Part shown: positions 1 to 6,947 of the stretch, piece after piece
Layout of the letters: every line of letters starts with the position of its first letter
Position numbering within the stretch: the first letter of the stretch is position 1
Source of the DNA: a bacterium
Lineage (GTDB): Bacteria; Krumholzibacteriota; Krumholzibacteriia; LZORAL124-64-63
Assembly: GCA_018652925.1 (NCBI GenBank)
Contig: JABIBH010000384.1
Location: 1-8,760, forward strand
Direction: 5' to 3'
DNA: 8,760 nucleotides
Notes under the pieces: model-generated
Seen by the model: only the letters and a program-made list of their open reading frames with translations
What the model was told of the DNA's origin: nothing
Databases searched by the model: none
Made by a program: the position numbers and the translations under genes

Positions 1-273
1 GATGATACAAAGCACCACAAACCAAGCCCGATTCCTTTTGAAATGGCTCTTGAAAGACTTGGAGTTACTGCAGAAGAAGCAGTGATGATTGGTGACTGGC
101 CTGAACGCGATATTGTTGGTGCCGGTGGTGTTGGATTACATACTGTTTACGCTCGTTATGGTGACACTTATGACACTTCAATTCGCAAGTCTGATGGTGA
201 TTCCGGTGCGGACTTTGAAGTCGATGATATTATGCAACTGCTGGATGTGATTGCCACGCTCAATGGAGAGTAA
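1..273 (+). CDS. HAD-superfamily hydrolase, C-terminal fragment (5' end outside window)
   Basis: This is the last 90 residues of a haloacid-dehalogenase-type phosphohydrolase. The frame is open from base 1 and ends in TAA. Motif III appears as a lysine in HHKPSP (residue 7 of the fragment). Motif IV appears as GDWPERD, with acidic residues 32 and 37 that would bind Mg2+. It is followed by DIVGAGGVGLHTVYARYGD, the usual end of the Rossmann core in HAD subfamily IA proteins. The nucleophile (DxDxT) and cap domain lie upstream of the window, so the substrate cannot be inferred. An internal ATG at 43 could be mistaken for a start, but motif III lies before it, so the true gene begins outside the window. 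The stop is 3 bases before the nnr ATG, which suggests co-transcription. The family assignment is firm; the specific function is unknown. Confidence 0.9.
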   Translation, partial: DDTKHHKPSPIPFEMALERLGVTAEEAVMIGDWPERDIVGAGGVGLHTVYARYGDTYDTSIRKSDGDSGADFEVDDIMQLLDVIATLNGE

Positions 274-276
274 ATT

Positions 277-1812
277 ATGAGAGTAGTAACTGCAAAACAG
301 ATGGCTGAAATTGACAAGCTGACTATTGATGGCGGATTTCCTGCAATCGAGTTGATGGAAAACGCTGGCGGTGAAGTTGTGTCGGAACTCTTTGAGCTGT
401 ATCCGGATCTGAATCAAACAGAACCGATAGCTATCTGTTGTGGCAAAGGTAATAATGGTGGCGATGGTCTTGTTGTAGCACGACTTTTGTATGTCCTCGG
501 TTTTACAGTCACAGTATTTCTCCCTTTTGGAAAAGATGATTTCAGTGAAGACGCAGGAGCAAATTTTACGCGGTTGCCTGAAGGTGTGACAGTTGTTCTG
601 GGTAATGACGATCCTGCAATGGACTGGTATGAAATTGCAGTCGGAAGCCAACTCTGTATCGATGCTATTCTTGGTACCGGAATAAAACTCCCACTCAGAG
701 ATACAATGGCTGAGATTTGCGAAGCGTTTAATCATCTTGAAGTAGACGTAGTAAGTATCGATATCCCAAGTGGTGTTGATGGCAATAATGGCAAAGTTGA
801 TCCTGTTGCTGTGCGCGCTGATGTGACTATTACAATCGGCTTGCCAAAACTTGGATTGTTGACCGGGTCAGGAAGACATTATGCTGGTCACATTGAAGTT
901 GTCGATATCGGGTTTGATGATTCTTTGACAGAACATAAACCAGGACAGCTGGAGTATCTTGACGAACTTGATTATGCCGATATGTTGCCCATCAGATATA
1001 AACAGAATCACAAGTACGATTGTGGCTCATTGCTGATAATTGCAGGTTCCAATCAGTATACAGGTGCTGCAATGTTGACTACTGGAGCGGCTCTTCGTTC
1101 CGGAGCAGGAATGATAACTGCCGCAGTACCAGGTAGTTGTACCAAGCCTGTATTAATCCACAATCCAGAGGCTGTAGTTTCTGCACTTGCTGAAACCGAT
1201 GCTGGCACAATAGCAGCAATTGACTCTGTAACGTTGCAATCGCTGCTGGAAAAGAAAAATGCATTGGCAATTGGCCCGGGAATGGGCAATGACAAAGAAA
1301 CAGCCAGTTTTATCTGTGATTTTCTGACCAAACTTGATTTGCCGATGGTTATAGACGCAGATGCTCTGAACGCCTTTGCTACTTGCGGTGTGGAACCAGA
1401 ATTTGTGTCTGAAAATGTAGTTCTGACCCCACACATGGGAGAGCTTTCCAGATTATCCGGCATCGACATCAATGAACTTACAGCTGACAAGATTTCAGAG
1501 CTTGCCAAAAAATGGAAAGTAACTTTGGTGGCTAAAGGTGCACCAACTATCATTGGTCATCCAGATGGCACTGTGACAATCAACCCAACTGGTGACGACT
1601 CACTTGCACACTGTGGAACTGGTGATGTTTTGACTGGATTGATCGGTGGATTGCTTGCTCAAGGAAGCAGTAGCAGAAACGCAGCACTGCTTGGCTGTTA
1701 CATTCATGGACTAGCAGGTGAATTGGTTAACGAAGAAATATCGTGCCGATCCATAACTGCAACCCAGGTGATGGACTGTTTCGGATTTGTATTCAAGGAT
1801 TTGGAAGCTTGA
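277..1812 (+). CDS. nnr: Bifunctional NAD(P)H-hydrate epimerase / ADP- or ATP-dependent NAD(P)H-hydrate dehydratase
   Basis: A cytosolic metabolite-repair enzyme of 511 residues, the usual length for the fused form. The N-terminal half (about 1-220) is the YjeF_N epimerase that interconverts R- and S-NAD(P)HX. It has ELMENAG near residue 25, CGKGNNGGDG at 55-64, DAILGTG at 129-135 and IDIPSGVDG at 161-169. The C-terminal half (about 240-505) is the ribokinase-like dehydratase that restores NAD(P)H using a nucleotide. It has IIAGS with a GA-rich helix at 254-278, IGPGMG at 332-337, IDADALN at 359-365, TPHMGE at 384-389 and CGTGDVLTG at 446-454, with the likely catalytic Asp450. The segment just before GTGD reads GDDSLAHC, where the family usually has something like GNPGMATG. 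A GGAGAG ribosome site at 265-270 precedes the ATG. The stop overlaps the tsaD start, so translational coupling is likely. Function is well supported by both domains. Confidence 0.96.
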   Translation: MRVVTAKQMAEIDKLTIDGGFPAIELMENAGGEVVSELFELYPDLNQTEPIAICCGKGNNGGDGLVVARLLYVLGFTVTVFLPFGKDDFSEDAGANFTRLPEGVTVVLGNDDPAMDWYEIAVGSQLCIDAILGTGIKLPLRDTMAEICEAFNHLEVDVVSIDIPSGVDGNNGKVDPVAVRADVTITIGLPKLGLLTGSGRHYAGHIEVVDIGFDDSLTEHKPGQLEYLDELDYADMLPIRYKQNHKYDCGSLLIIAGSNQYTGAAMLTTGAALRSGAGMITAAVPGSCTKPVLIHNPEAVVSALAETDAGTIAAIDSVTLQSLLEKKNALAIGPGMGNDKETASFICDFLTKLDLPMVIDADALNAFATCGVEPEFVSENVVLTPHMGELSRLSGIDINELTADKISELAKKWKVTLVAKGAPTIIGHPDGTVTINPTGDDSLAHCGTGDVLTGLIGGLLAQGSSSRNAALLGCYIHGLAGELVNEEISCRSITATQVMDCFGFVFKDLEA

Positions 1813-2822
1813 TGAAAGTAATTGGGATAGAAACATCGTGCGATGATACATCGGTTGCTCTTTTTGATACAGAGCAAGGCGTAATTCAGAACCTGGTTTC
1901 AAGCCAGGTCGAGCTGCACAATAATTTTGGTGGTGTCGTCCCTGAACTGGCATCGCGTGCGCATCTCGTAAATCTGATACCTCTTATTGATGAACTTATG
2001 AATCGATCTGAAACTTCTCTGGACGATATTGACGGTGTTGCTGTAACTGCAGGGCCAGGCCTGATTGGTGCGCTGCTTGTTGGTTTGTCAACTGCCAAGG
2101 CAATTTGCTGGGCGCGCGATATTCCGATGATTGGTGTTCACCATATTGAAGGACATATCCTGGCCAATGAATTGACTGAACCGATGCAATTTCCAGCTAT
2201 GGTACTGGTGGTTTCCGGTGGCCACTCTGAAGTAATCCTCATGCCTGAAATTGGAGTTTACGAACGATTGGGCGGCACTCTTGACGATGCCGCTGGTGAA
2301 GCATTTGACAAAAGTGCAAAGTTGATCGGTTTGCCTTATCCTGGTGGTCCGGTGATTGACAAACTTGCCGATGATGGCACTCCAGGAGCATTCAAGTTTC
2401 CAAGACCGTTGCAAAAAGACCCCAGAATTGTATTCAGCTTCTCAGGACTGAAAACTGCGGTTCGTGTTGCTGTTGATAAACTTGAAAGACCAATATCCGA
2501 CCAGCAAAAAGCAGATATCTGTTATGAACTGCGTGAAGCTATTGCCGACAGTCTGACTCAAAGACTCTTTCAAGCTGCTCATGAGCATAATGTTAAAGCT
2601 GTTTATCTTGCAGGTGGCGTATCTGCAAACAGTAAACTCAGAAGTAAAACTGCTGAGATGGCTCAAAAGTATGGCTATCATTTCCTTCCCCCAAAGATGG
2701 CATATTGCACAGACAATGCTGCCATGATTGCTTGTGCTGGAGCTGCCAGATTGGTTGCAGGTCACACAGATAACCTTGATCTGGACAGTTTTGCCCGTCG
2801 ACCTATCAGTAGCTGGAAGTAA
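1812..2822 (+). CDS. tsaD: tRNA N6-adenosine threonylcarbamoyltransferase TsaD
   Basis: TsaD (Kae1/OSGEP family) transfers threonylcarbamoyl from threonylcarbamoyl-AMP to A37 of ANN-decoding tRNAs, working with TsaB and TsaE; t6A is essential in many bacteria. The protein has 336 residues, the normal size. It opens with MKVIGIETSCDDTS. HHIEGH supplies metal ligands His111 and His115. Other landmarks are VVSGGHSE (133-140), DDAAGEAFDK (158-167), a PGGP segment (177-180), FSFSGLKTAV (208-217), AGGVSAN (267-273) and CTDNAAM (299-305), whose Asp301 is the third metal ligand. I chose the ATG at 1812 because it begins at the canonical N-terminus. An in-frame ATG at 1743 would add 23 residues lying wholly inside nnr. 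The start shares one base with the nnr stop (TGATG), and GGAAG at 1803-1807 can serve as ribosome site. tsaB and tsaE are not in the window. Confidence 0.97.
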   Translation: MKVIGIETSCDDTSVALFDTEQGVIQNLVSSQVELHNNFGGVVPELASRAHLVNLIPLIDELMNRSETSLDDIDGVAVTAGPGLIGALLVGLSTAKAICWARDIPMIGVHHIEGHILANELTEPMQFPAMVLVVSGGHSEVILMPEIGVYERLGGTLDDAAGEAFDKSAKLIGLPYPGGPVIDKLADDGTPGAFKFPRPLQKDPRIVFSFSGLKTAVRVAVDKLERPISDQQKADICYELREAIADSLTQRLFQAAHEHNVKAVYLAGGVSANSKLRSKTAEMAQKYGYHFLPPKMAYCTDNAAMIACAGAARLVAGHTDNLDLDSFARRPISSWK

Positions 2823-2918
2823 TTTCCTCATAAATCCTTTTTTGGCTTGAAGATTGCCTGTAGTTGATTGGTAACAATCATTCAACATGGCAACGATGCC
2901 TTAAAAGGACGCCCAAGA
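2823..2918 (+). other. Gap between housekeeping run and signalling cassette
   Basis: These 96 bases hold no gene. A run of T at 2838-2843 is not preceded by a stem, so there is no visible terminator for tsaD. A small stem of 6 base pairs (TGATTG 2865-2870 with CAATCA 2875-2880) closes a GTAA loop. It has no T-tract after it. TTGAAG at 2847-2852 and TAACAA at 2872-2877 look somewhat like -35 and -10 boxes, but the 19-base spacing and poor -10 make this weak. The last part carries the ribosome site for the next gene. Whether the cassette has its own promoter or is read through from tsaD cannot be decided from this sequence. Confidence 0.5.
2905..2909 (+). promoter_or_regulatory. Ribosome binding site AAGGA deciding the REC-GGDEF start
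   Basis: AAGGA, within AAAAGGA, lies 9 bases upstream of the ATG at 2919. The longer reading from a TTG at 2868 has no comparable site. It would also add 17 residues with no receiver-domain character ahead of KILVVDDD, so the ATG at 2919 is preferred. Confidence 0.75.
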
Positions 2919-3908
2919 ATGGATTCTCACGGGAAAATTTTAGTTGTTGATGACGACATCACTATTCGTTCAATAATTCGTTATACTCTTGAAGCTGAAG
3001 GGTTTACGGTATTTGAGACAGACGGTGGCGACAACGTTGAAGCGATAATTGCTGAATCTAAACCAGATCTGGTTTTATTGGATTATCACATGCCTGGTAA
3101 AAATGGAATTGAAGTATTGTCTGACCTGAGACAGTGCATATCGACCAAATCTTTACCAGTAATAATGCTAACTGGCAATTCAGAATCGAAAGTCAAAATT
3201 GAAGGACTGAAAAATGGTGCCAACGATTTTCTCAATAAGCCATTTGTGTCAGAAGAACTATTGCTTCGAGTACGTAATATTTTGCAGGACAACAAGAAAA
3301 ATCGCGACGCAAGTCCTTTGACCGGACTACCTGGAAATCACGCAATTGAAAATGAACTTGAGATGCATATTTCTTCTTCAAATCCGTATGCACTTTTGTA
3401 TATCGATATGGATAATTTCAAAGCTTACAATGATTATTACGGCTACTCCAAAGGTGACACAATGCTCACCTTGCTGGCCGATGTTCTGTCGGATTCTGCG
3501 CAAAAGTGTGGCGACAGAGATACATTCGTGGGTCATGTTGGTGGTGATGATTTTGTAATCATGGCTACACCTGATCTGGCTCCAGACATTGCCAAGAAAT
3601 CGATTGAACAATTTGATTCCCGAATAGAAAAACTTTATGAGCCTGAAGATTGGGCCAGAGGATACCTGGAAATAGGTGATCGACAGGGTGAGATGCGACG
3701 CTTTCCACCAACCTCAATTACCATCGCGATGGTTTGTGATCAAGGCGGCCAATTCAAACATGCAGGAAAAGTTAATGCCCTTGTTGCTGAGCTGAAAAAA
3801 TACGGCAAAAGTTATGACGGAAGTGTTCTTGTACAGGACCGCAGGGAAGCTGGATCGACAGAAAAATGTGAACTGGTTTATGCAGGGGGAAAAGATGCAG
3901 AGCTATAG
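2919..3908 (+). CDS. Response regulator: receiver domain plus GGDEF-type (diguanylate cyclase-like) domain
   Basis: A soluble 329-residue regulator built like a short PleD or WspR. The receiver (about 5-122) has acidic-pocket Asp11/Asp12, phosphoacceptor Asp55 in LVLLDYHMPG, Thr85 and Lys107 in NKPF, so all phosphorylation residues are present. The GGDEF-like domain (about 130-309) begins LTGLPGNHAIE and has YIDMDNFKAYND (161-172), with Asp163 as a likely metal ligand, then YSKGD, then the signature GGDDF at 208-212. Active cyclases usually have GG(D/E)EF, so an Asp replaces the usual Glu in position four. No RxxD inhibitory site stands at the normal distance before it. Phosphorylation, presumably by the kinase two genes on, would be expected to control dimerisation and cyclic-di-GMP synthesis, but catalysis is uncertain. 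About 20 C-terminal residues past the domain have no assignment. The end overlaps the next gene by 14 bases. Confidence 0.9.
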   Translation: MDSHGKILVVDDDITIRSIIRYTLEAEGFTVFETDGGDNVEAIIAESKPDLVLLDYHMPGKNGIEVLSDLRQCISTKSLPVIMLTGNSESKVKIEGLKNGANDFLNKPFVSEELLLRVRNILQDNKKNRDASPLTGLPGNHAIENELEMHISSSNPYALLYIDMDNFKAYNDYYGYSKGDTMLTLLADVLSDSAQKCGDRDTFVGHVGGDDFVIMATPDLAPDIAKKSIEQFDSRIEKLYEPEDWARGYLEIGDRQGEMRRFPPTSITIAMVCDQGGQFKHAGKVNALVAELKKYGKSYDGSVLVQDRREAGSTEKCELVYAGGKDAEL

Positions 3909-4281
3909 AATATTGATTGTTGATGACGAGCCGCATCTGACAAAAATATTAAAGCACTCTTTTGAGTCTGTCGGTTATGAAGTTGCAACTGCTTGTGACG
4001 GGATGTCTTGTCTGAACAGCGTCTCTCATTTCAGACCTGATGTCATAATAATGGACATTATGATGCCGCACGTAAGTGGCATTGAAGCAGTGCGGATGAT
4101 CAGAAACAATCCGGATTTCTCTGAAACCCTGATTGTTGCCCTGTCTGCACGAACTGATAAGGAAGCAACTGAAGGCATGCGTAATGCAGGAGCCGATCTT
4201 TATCTTAACAAACCGTTTACAGTTTCAAAATTGCTCGACAGAGTCAGCTTGTTACTTGAAGAACAACTGGTTAAGGAATAG
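3895..4281 (+). CDS. Single-domain response regulator (CheY-like receiver)
   Basis: A 128-residue cytosolic receiver with no output domain. It has Asp10/Asp11 in RILIVDDEP, phosphoacceptor Asp54 in VIIMDIMMP, Ser84 in the switch position and Lys106 in LNKPF, so it should accept a phosphoryl group. The ATG at 3895 is chosen because it gives the canonical receiver N-terminus and follows AGGGGGA at 3884-3890. The frame is open further upstream (ATG at 3814), but that stretch lies inside the preceding gene and has no domain character. The 14-base overlap with the REC-GGDEF gene points to coupled translation. Likely roles, by inference, are a CheY- or DivK-like contact protein, or a phosphate shuttle or sink for the kinase that follows 8 bases later. 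Confidence 0.93.
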   Translation: MQSYRILIVDDEPHLTKILKHSFESVGYEVATACDGMSCLNSVSHFRPDVIIMDIMMPHVSGIEAVRMIRNNPDFSETLIVALSARTDKEATEGMRNAGADLYLNKPFTVSKLLDRVSLLLEEQLVKE

Positions 4282-4284
4282 GTG
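4273..4284 (+). promoter_or_regulatory. Ribosome binding region supporting a TTG start for the sensor kinase
   Basis: AAGGA (4273-4277) and AGGTG (4280-4284) lie at the end of the preceding gene. AGGTG is 5 bases before the TTG at 4290. An in-frame TAA at 4272-4274 rules out any earlier start. The first in-frame ATG (residue 91) would remove the membrane segment, so TTG is the best start. Confidence 0.65.
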
Positions 4285-4289
4285 TAAAA

Positions 4290-6548
4290 TTGTTATACGA
4301 TACTCAACAATTCTGGATTTCATGGGCAGTTGCAGCAATAGCAGCAGTTGCGGCAGTGCGATTTATTGTCGTGTCGAAAATCAAATCTGGAAAAATAGAA
4401 GAAGCAGTTCAAAAGATTAACGAACTTGAACTGGTCCTTGGTAATGGAGTTGTGCTGCACAGTTGTGCAACAGTAGATGACATTGCACGTAACCTTGAAG
4501 GTGTGAAATGTTGGCTTTATGATCCGGAGTCAGGTGAGTTCACTTGCGGTGAGAAGCGCATGGACAACTCGGAATTCAAGACAATCAGCGACAAAAAGAG
4601 CCTGGAAAAAATAGCACCTGTTTATCTTCCCGATGGAGCAGTTGCCGGTTTCCTTGAGTCAGCAGGCCAGTCAAAGAGCCTGGTTCAATTGGCAGCACTT
4701 GTAGGGGTTGCAATTACATCGGTTAATCGTAGAGAAAAGTTATTACGAGATGCTCGCAAGATTAACGACATTGAGCAGCAGCTTGCAAAAACAAGCGATA
4801 TTCAAAAACAGTTTATTTCCAATGTGAGTCATGAATTGCGGACGCCGCTTACTTCAATAAAAGCATATAGCGAGGCATTGACTACTCCTGGTTCGAAAGC
4901 AGATGCCCAAACAACTTCCGAGTTTTTATCGATTATTAGCCAGGAAAGCAGTCGACTGGATTCCATAATCAACAACCTGTTGGATTTTTCCCGATTGGAA
5001 CGCGAGCAGGTAGTGTTGAACAACCAGCGAACTGATTTGGTGGCGTTGGTAAGAGGTGTTGAAGGTGGTGCTCGGAGTGAAGCTGAATCCAGAAATATAA
5101 AACTGAAAGCAAGCTGCTCAGAAGATAGAATTGAACTGATTGCCGATGATGATTTACTTCGTCAAATGGTACGTCATCTTCTGGACAATGCCTTGAAGTT
5201 TACCCCTGATGGTGGGGAAATCAGTTTGACAGTTTCCGAGGGAGTGTCATCAGTCAGAATCTCGGTTGAGGATAATGGTCTGGGTGTTCCCGAGAATGAG
5301 TTGGCATATCTGTTTGACAGGTTCTACCAGGTTGATGGATCTACAACTCGCAAACATGGTGGACAAGGCATCGGTCTGTCTATCTGCAAAGAAATTGTTG
5401 GCCAACATGGTGGTCGCATCTGGGGTGAGAAAGTTGTTCCTGCAGGAATGCGTTTCAATATTGTTCTACCACGGAAAAATGAAATTAATAAGTGTAATAC
5501 TGAAGTCGGTGAAGTGCTTTGCAGCAATCAACAAGCTGGATTTATATCCGAATTGATTCACTGGGTTGCCGAGTTGATGAGGTCACGAGTTGTATCGATA
5601 ATGTTGCCAGATAATGACCAGCTGATAATTGCGGCTGCAATGGGCTTACCTGAAAACAGAGTTCAGGATACCAGAATTCACTTCGGTGAAGGTGTTGCTG
5701 GCAAGGCCTGGGAAACAGGAAAAACAATTCTTGTAAACGGCGATATAAGTGGCAGAAATTACAAAGGTGATTCTGCGCTGAGTGTGCCTCTGTTTCATGA
5801 AGGCAGGATTGTTGCTGTTGTGAATGTGACTGACAGAATCGATAACAAGCCATTCTGCAAACATGAGCAGTTGTTACTTGAATCAGTTGGCGAGAAATTG
5901 ATCAATAGCCTGGATAAAATAGCTAAATACCGCGTGAGTAATAATCAGTTTTTAAATCTCCGGGACACTTTGAAGTTGGCAGTGGCAGTTCGTCGCGCTC
6001 GAGCTGATTCAATTTCACAAGAGTGCAAGGATCTCTGTTTGCGAACTGCAGCTAGAATGAATTTATCGGAAAAACAGATTGCATCATTGGCAATGGCGCT
6101 TCAGGTATATGATCTGGGAGTTAGTGGAATTCCAGAGCCTTTATTGAATAAGCCAGGTGCTTTGCTTGCAGCTGAATGGGAAATAATCCGTGGTCATTTG
6201 CAAACAAGTTGTGAACATGCACAAGTATTGGGAGTTCCGCTTGAAACAGTTGAAATTATTAGATATAGCCATGAACGATTCAACGGTTCCGGGTATCCGG
6301 AAAAACTGTCTGGTCAGGCAATTCCGCTTGGTGCCAGATTGCTCGCTGTAAGCGATGCATTGACAGCAATGTTGCAGGGAAGGCCTTGGAAGAAAGCGAA
6401 AACTTTAACTGAAGCTTTGAAGGAAATCGATGTGCACCAGGGTAAACAATTTTGTCCTGATGTTGTGTCAAGTTTCCAGGAAGAGATTGAAATTAATGGA
6501 TTAGACATCGTAGAAAAGCACTCAAGAAATACAATTAAGAGTCGATAA
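4290..6548 (+). CDS. Membrane-anchored hybrid sensor: histidine kinase core followed by GAF and degenerate HD-GYP domains
   Basis: A 752-residue sensor kinase read from a TTG start. Segments in order: one hydrophobic helix (about 9-28); a short probable coiled coil; a weak GAF-like region (about 46-146); HisKA dimerisation domain with phospho-acceptor His181 in NVSHELRTPL; HATPase with N box LLDNALKFTP (Asn300), G1 box DNGLG (328-332), an F box at YLFDRF (340-345) and G2 box GGQGIGLS (357-364). The kinase should therefore be active. After it comes a clear GAF domain (about 405-545; FGEGVAGKAWETGK, SVPL, GRIVAVVNV), then an HD-GYP-like domain (about 555-735) keeping SHERFNGSGYP and IPLGARLLAVSDA. 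In that domain the HD pair reads Tyr607-Asp608 and the first His of the usual HHER is Ser660, so phosphodiesterase activity is unlikely. It lies between two single-domain receivers, its probable targets. The signal is unknown. Kinase identity is firm; the role of the tail is inferred. Confidence 0.93.
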   Translation: MLYDTQQFWISWAVAAIAAVAAVRFIVVSKIKSGKIEEAVQKINELELVLGNGVVLHSCATVDDIARNLEGVKCWLYDPESGEFTCGEKRMDNSEFKTISDKKSLEKIAPVYLPDGAVAGFLESAGQSKSLVQLAALVGVAITSVNRREKLLRDARKINDIEQQLAKTSDIQKQFISNVSHELRTPLTSIKAYSEALTTPGSKADAQTTSEFLSIISQESSRLDSIINNLLDFSRLEREQVVLNNQRTDLVALVRGVEGGARSEAESRNIKLKASCSEDRIELIADDDLLRQMVRHLLDNALKFTPDGGEISLTVSEGVSSVRISVEDNGLGVPENELAYLFDRFYQVDGSTTRKHGGQGIGLSICKEIVGQHGGRIWGEKVVPAGMRFNIVLPRKNEINKCNTEVGEVLCSNQQAGFISELIHWVAELMRSRVVSIMLPDNDQLIIAAAMGLPENRVQDTRIHFGEGVAGKAWETGKTILVNGDISGRNYKGDSALSVPLFHEGRIVAVVNVTDRIDNKPFCKHEQLLLESVGEKLINSLDKIAKYRVSNNQFLNLRDTLKLAVAVRRARADSISQECKDLCLRTAARMNLSEKQIASLAMALQVYDLGVSGIPEPLLNKPGALLAAEWEIIRGHLQTSCEHAQVLGVPLETVEIIRYSHERFNGSGYPEKLSGQAIPLGARLLAVSDALTAMLQGRPWKKAKTLTEALKEIDVHQGKQFCPDVVSSFQEEIEINGLDIVEKHSRNTIKSR

Positions 6549-6572
6549 ACACACGTATAGAGGAGGGTTGGT

Positions 6573-6947
6573 ATGTTAAAAATTTTAATAGTAGACGATG
6601 AACCGTCGATTCTGAATATCCTGGATTTTAGTCTTGGTGCAGAGGGATACGAAGTAATTCAAGCATCTGATGGTGCAAAGGCCTGCGAAATGGCTTTTGA
6701 ACATCAACCGGATATGATCGTCATGGATGTGATGATGCCGATTATGGATGGTTATCAGGCATGTGAGAAGCTGAAAGCTGATTCCAGGACTGCAACAATT
6801 CCAGTTCTGCTGCTGACAGCCAAAAGTGCTGCTGAAGATCATCAACAGGGAAAAGATGCTGGTGCAGACGGTTATCTAACAAAACCGTTCAGCCCTCAAA
6901 GGCTTGTTGAACTAACTGATTCCTTTTTAGGAGCCACAAGTAGTTAA
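6573..6947 (+). CDS. Single-domain response regulator (CheY-like receiver)
   Basis: A 124-residue receiver consisting of one REC domain. It has Asp8/Asp9 in KILIVDDEP, phosphoacceptor Asp52 in MIVMDVMMP, Thr82 in LLLTAKS and Lys104 in LTKPF, so all switch residues are intact. The strongest Shine-Dalgarno sequence in the cassette, AGGAGGG at 6561-6567, sits 5 bases before the ATG. This suggests higher synthesis than the kinase, as would suit a diffusible phospho-signal protein. It lies 24 bases after the kinase and before a strong terminator, making it the last gene of the cassette. It resembles the receiver at 3895 but differs clearly outside the family motifs, so a very recent duplication is unlikely. 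The partner of the phosphorylated form is unknown. Confidence 0.94.
   Translation: MLKILIVDDEPSILNILDFSLGAEGYEVIQASDGAKACEMAFEHQPDMIVMDVMMPIMDGYQACEKLKADSRTATIPVLLLTAKSAAEDHQQGKDAGADGYLTKPFSPQRLVELTDSFLGATSS

Noticed and set aside
178..735. Minus-strand open frame of 185 codons opposite the hydrolase and nnr
   Set aside because: It lies wholly antisense to two well-supported genes, and its translation is rich in Cys, His and Ile with no recognisable motif, as expected for a shadow frame.
2847..2877. TTGAAG and TAACAA as a promoter for the signalling cassette
   Set aside because: The 19-base spacing and poor -10 match are no better than chance in AT-rich intergenic DNA, so it is not called as a feature.
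2868..2918. TTG at 2868 as the start of the REC-GGDEF protein
   Set aside because: It lacks a good ribosome site and adds 17 residues unlike any receiver N-terminus; the ATG at 2919 has AAGGA 9 bases upstream.
3895..6947. The two single-domain receivers as a recent tandem duplication around the kinase
   Set aside because: They share family motifs but differ in most other positions and in length, so recent duplication is not supported.
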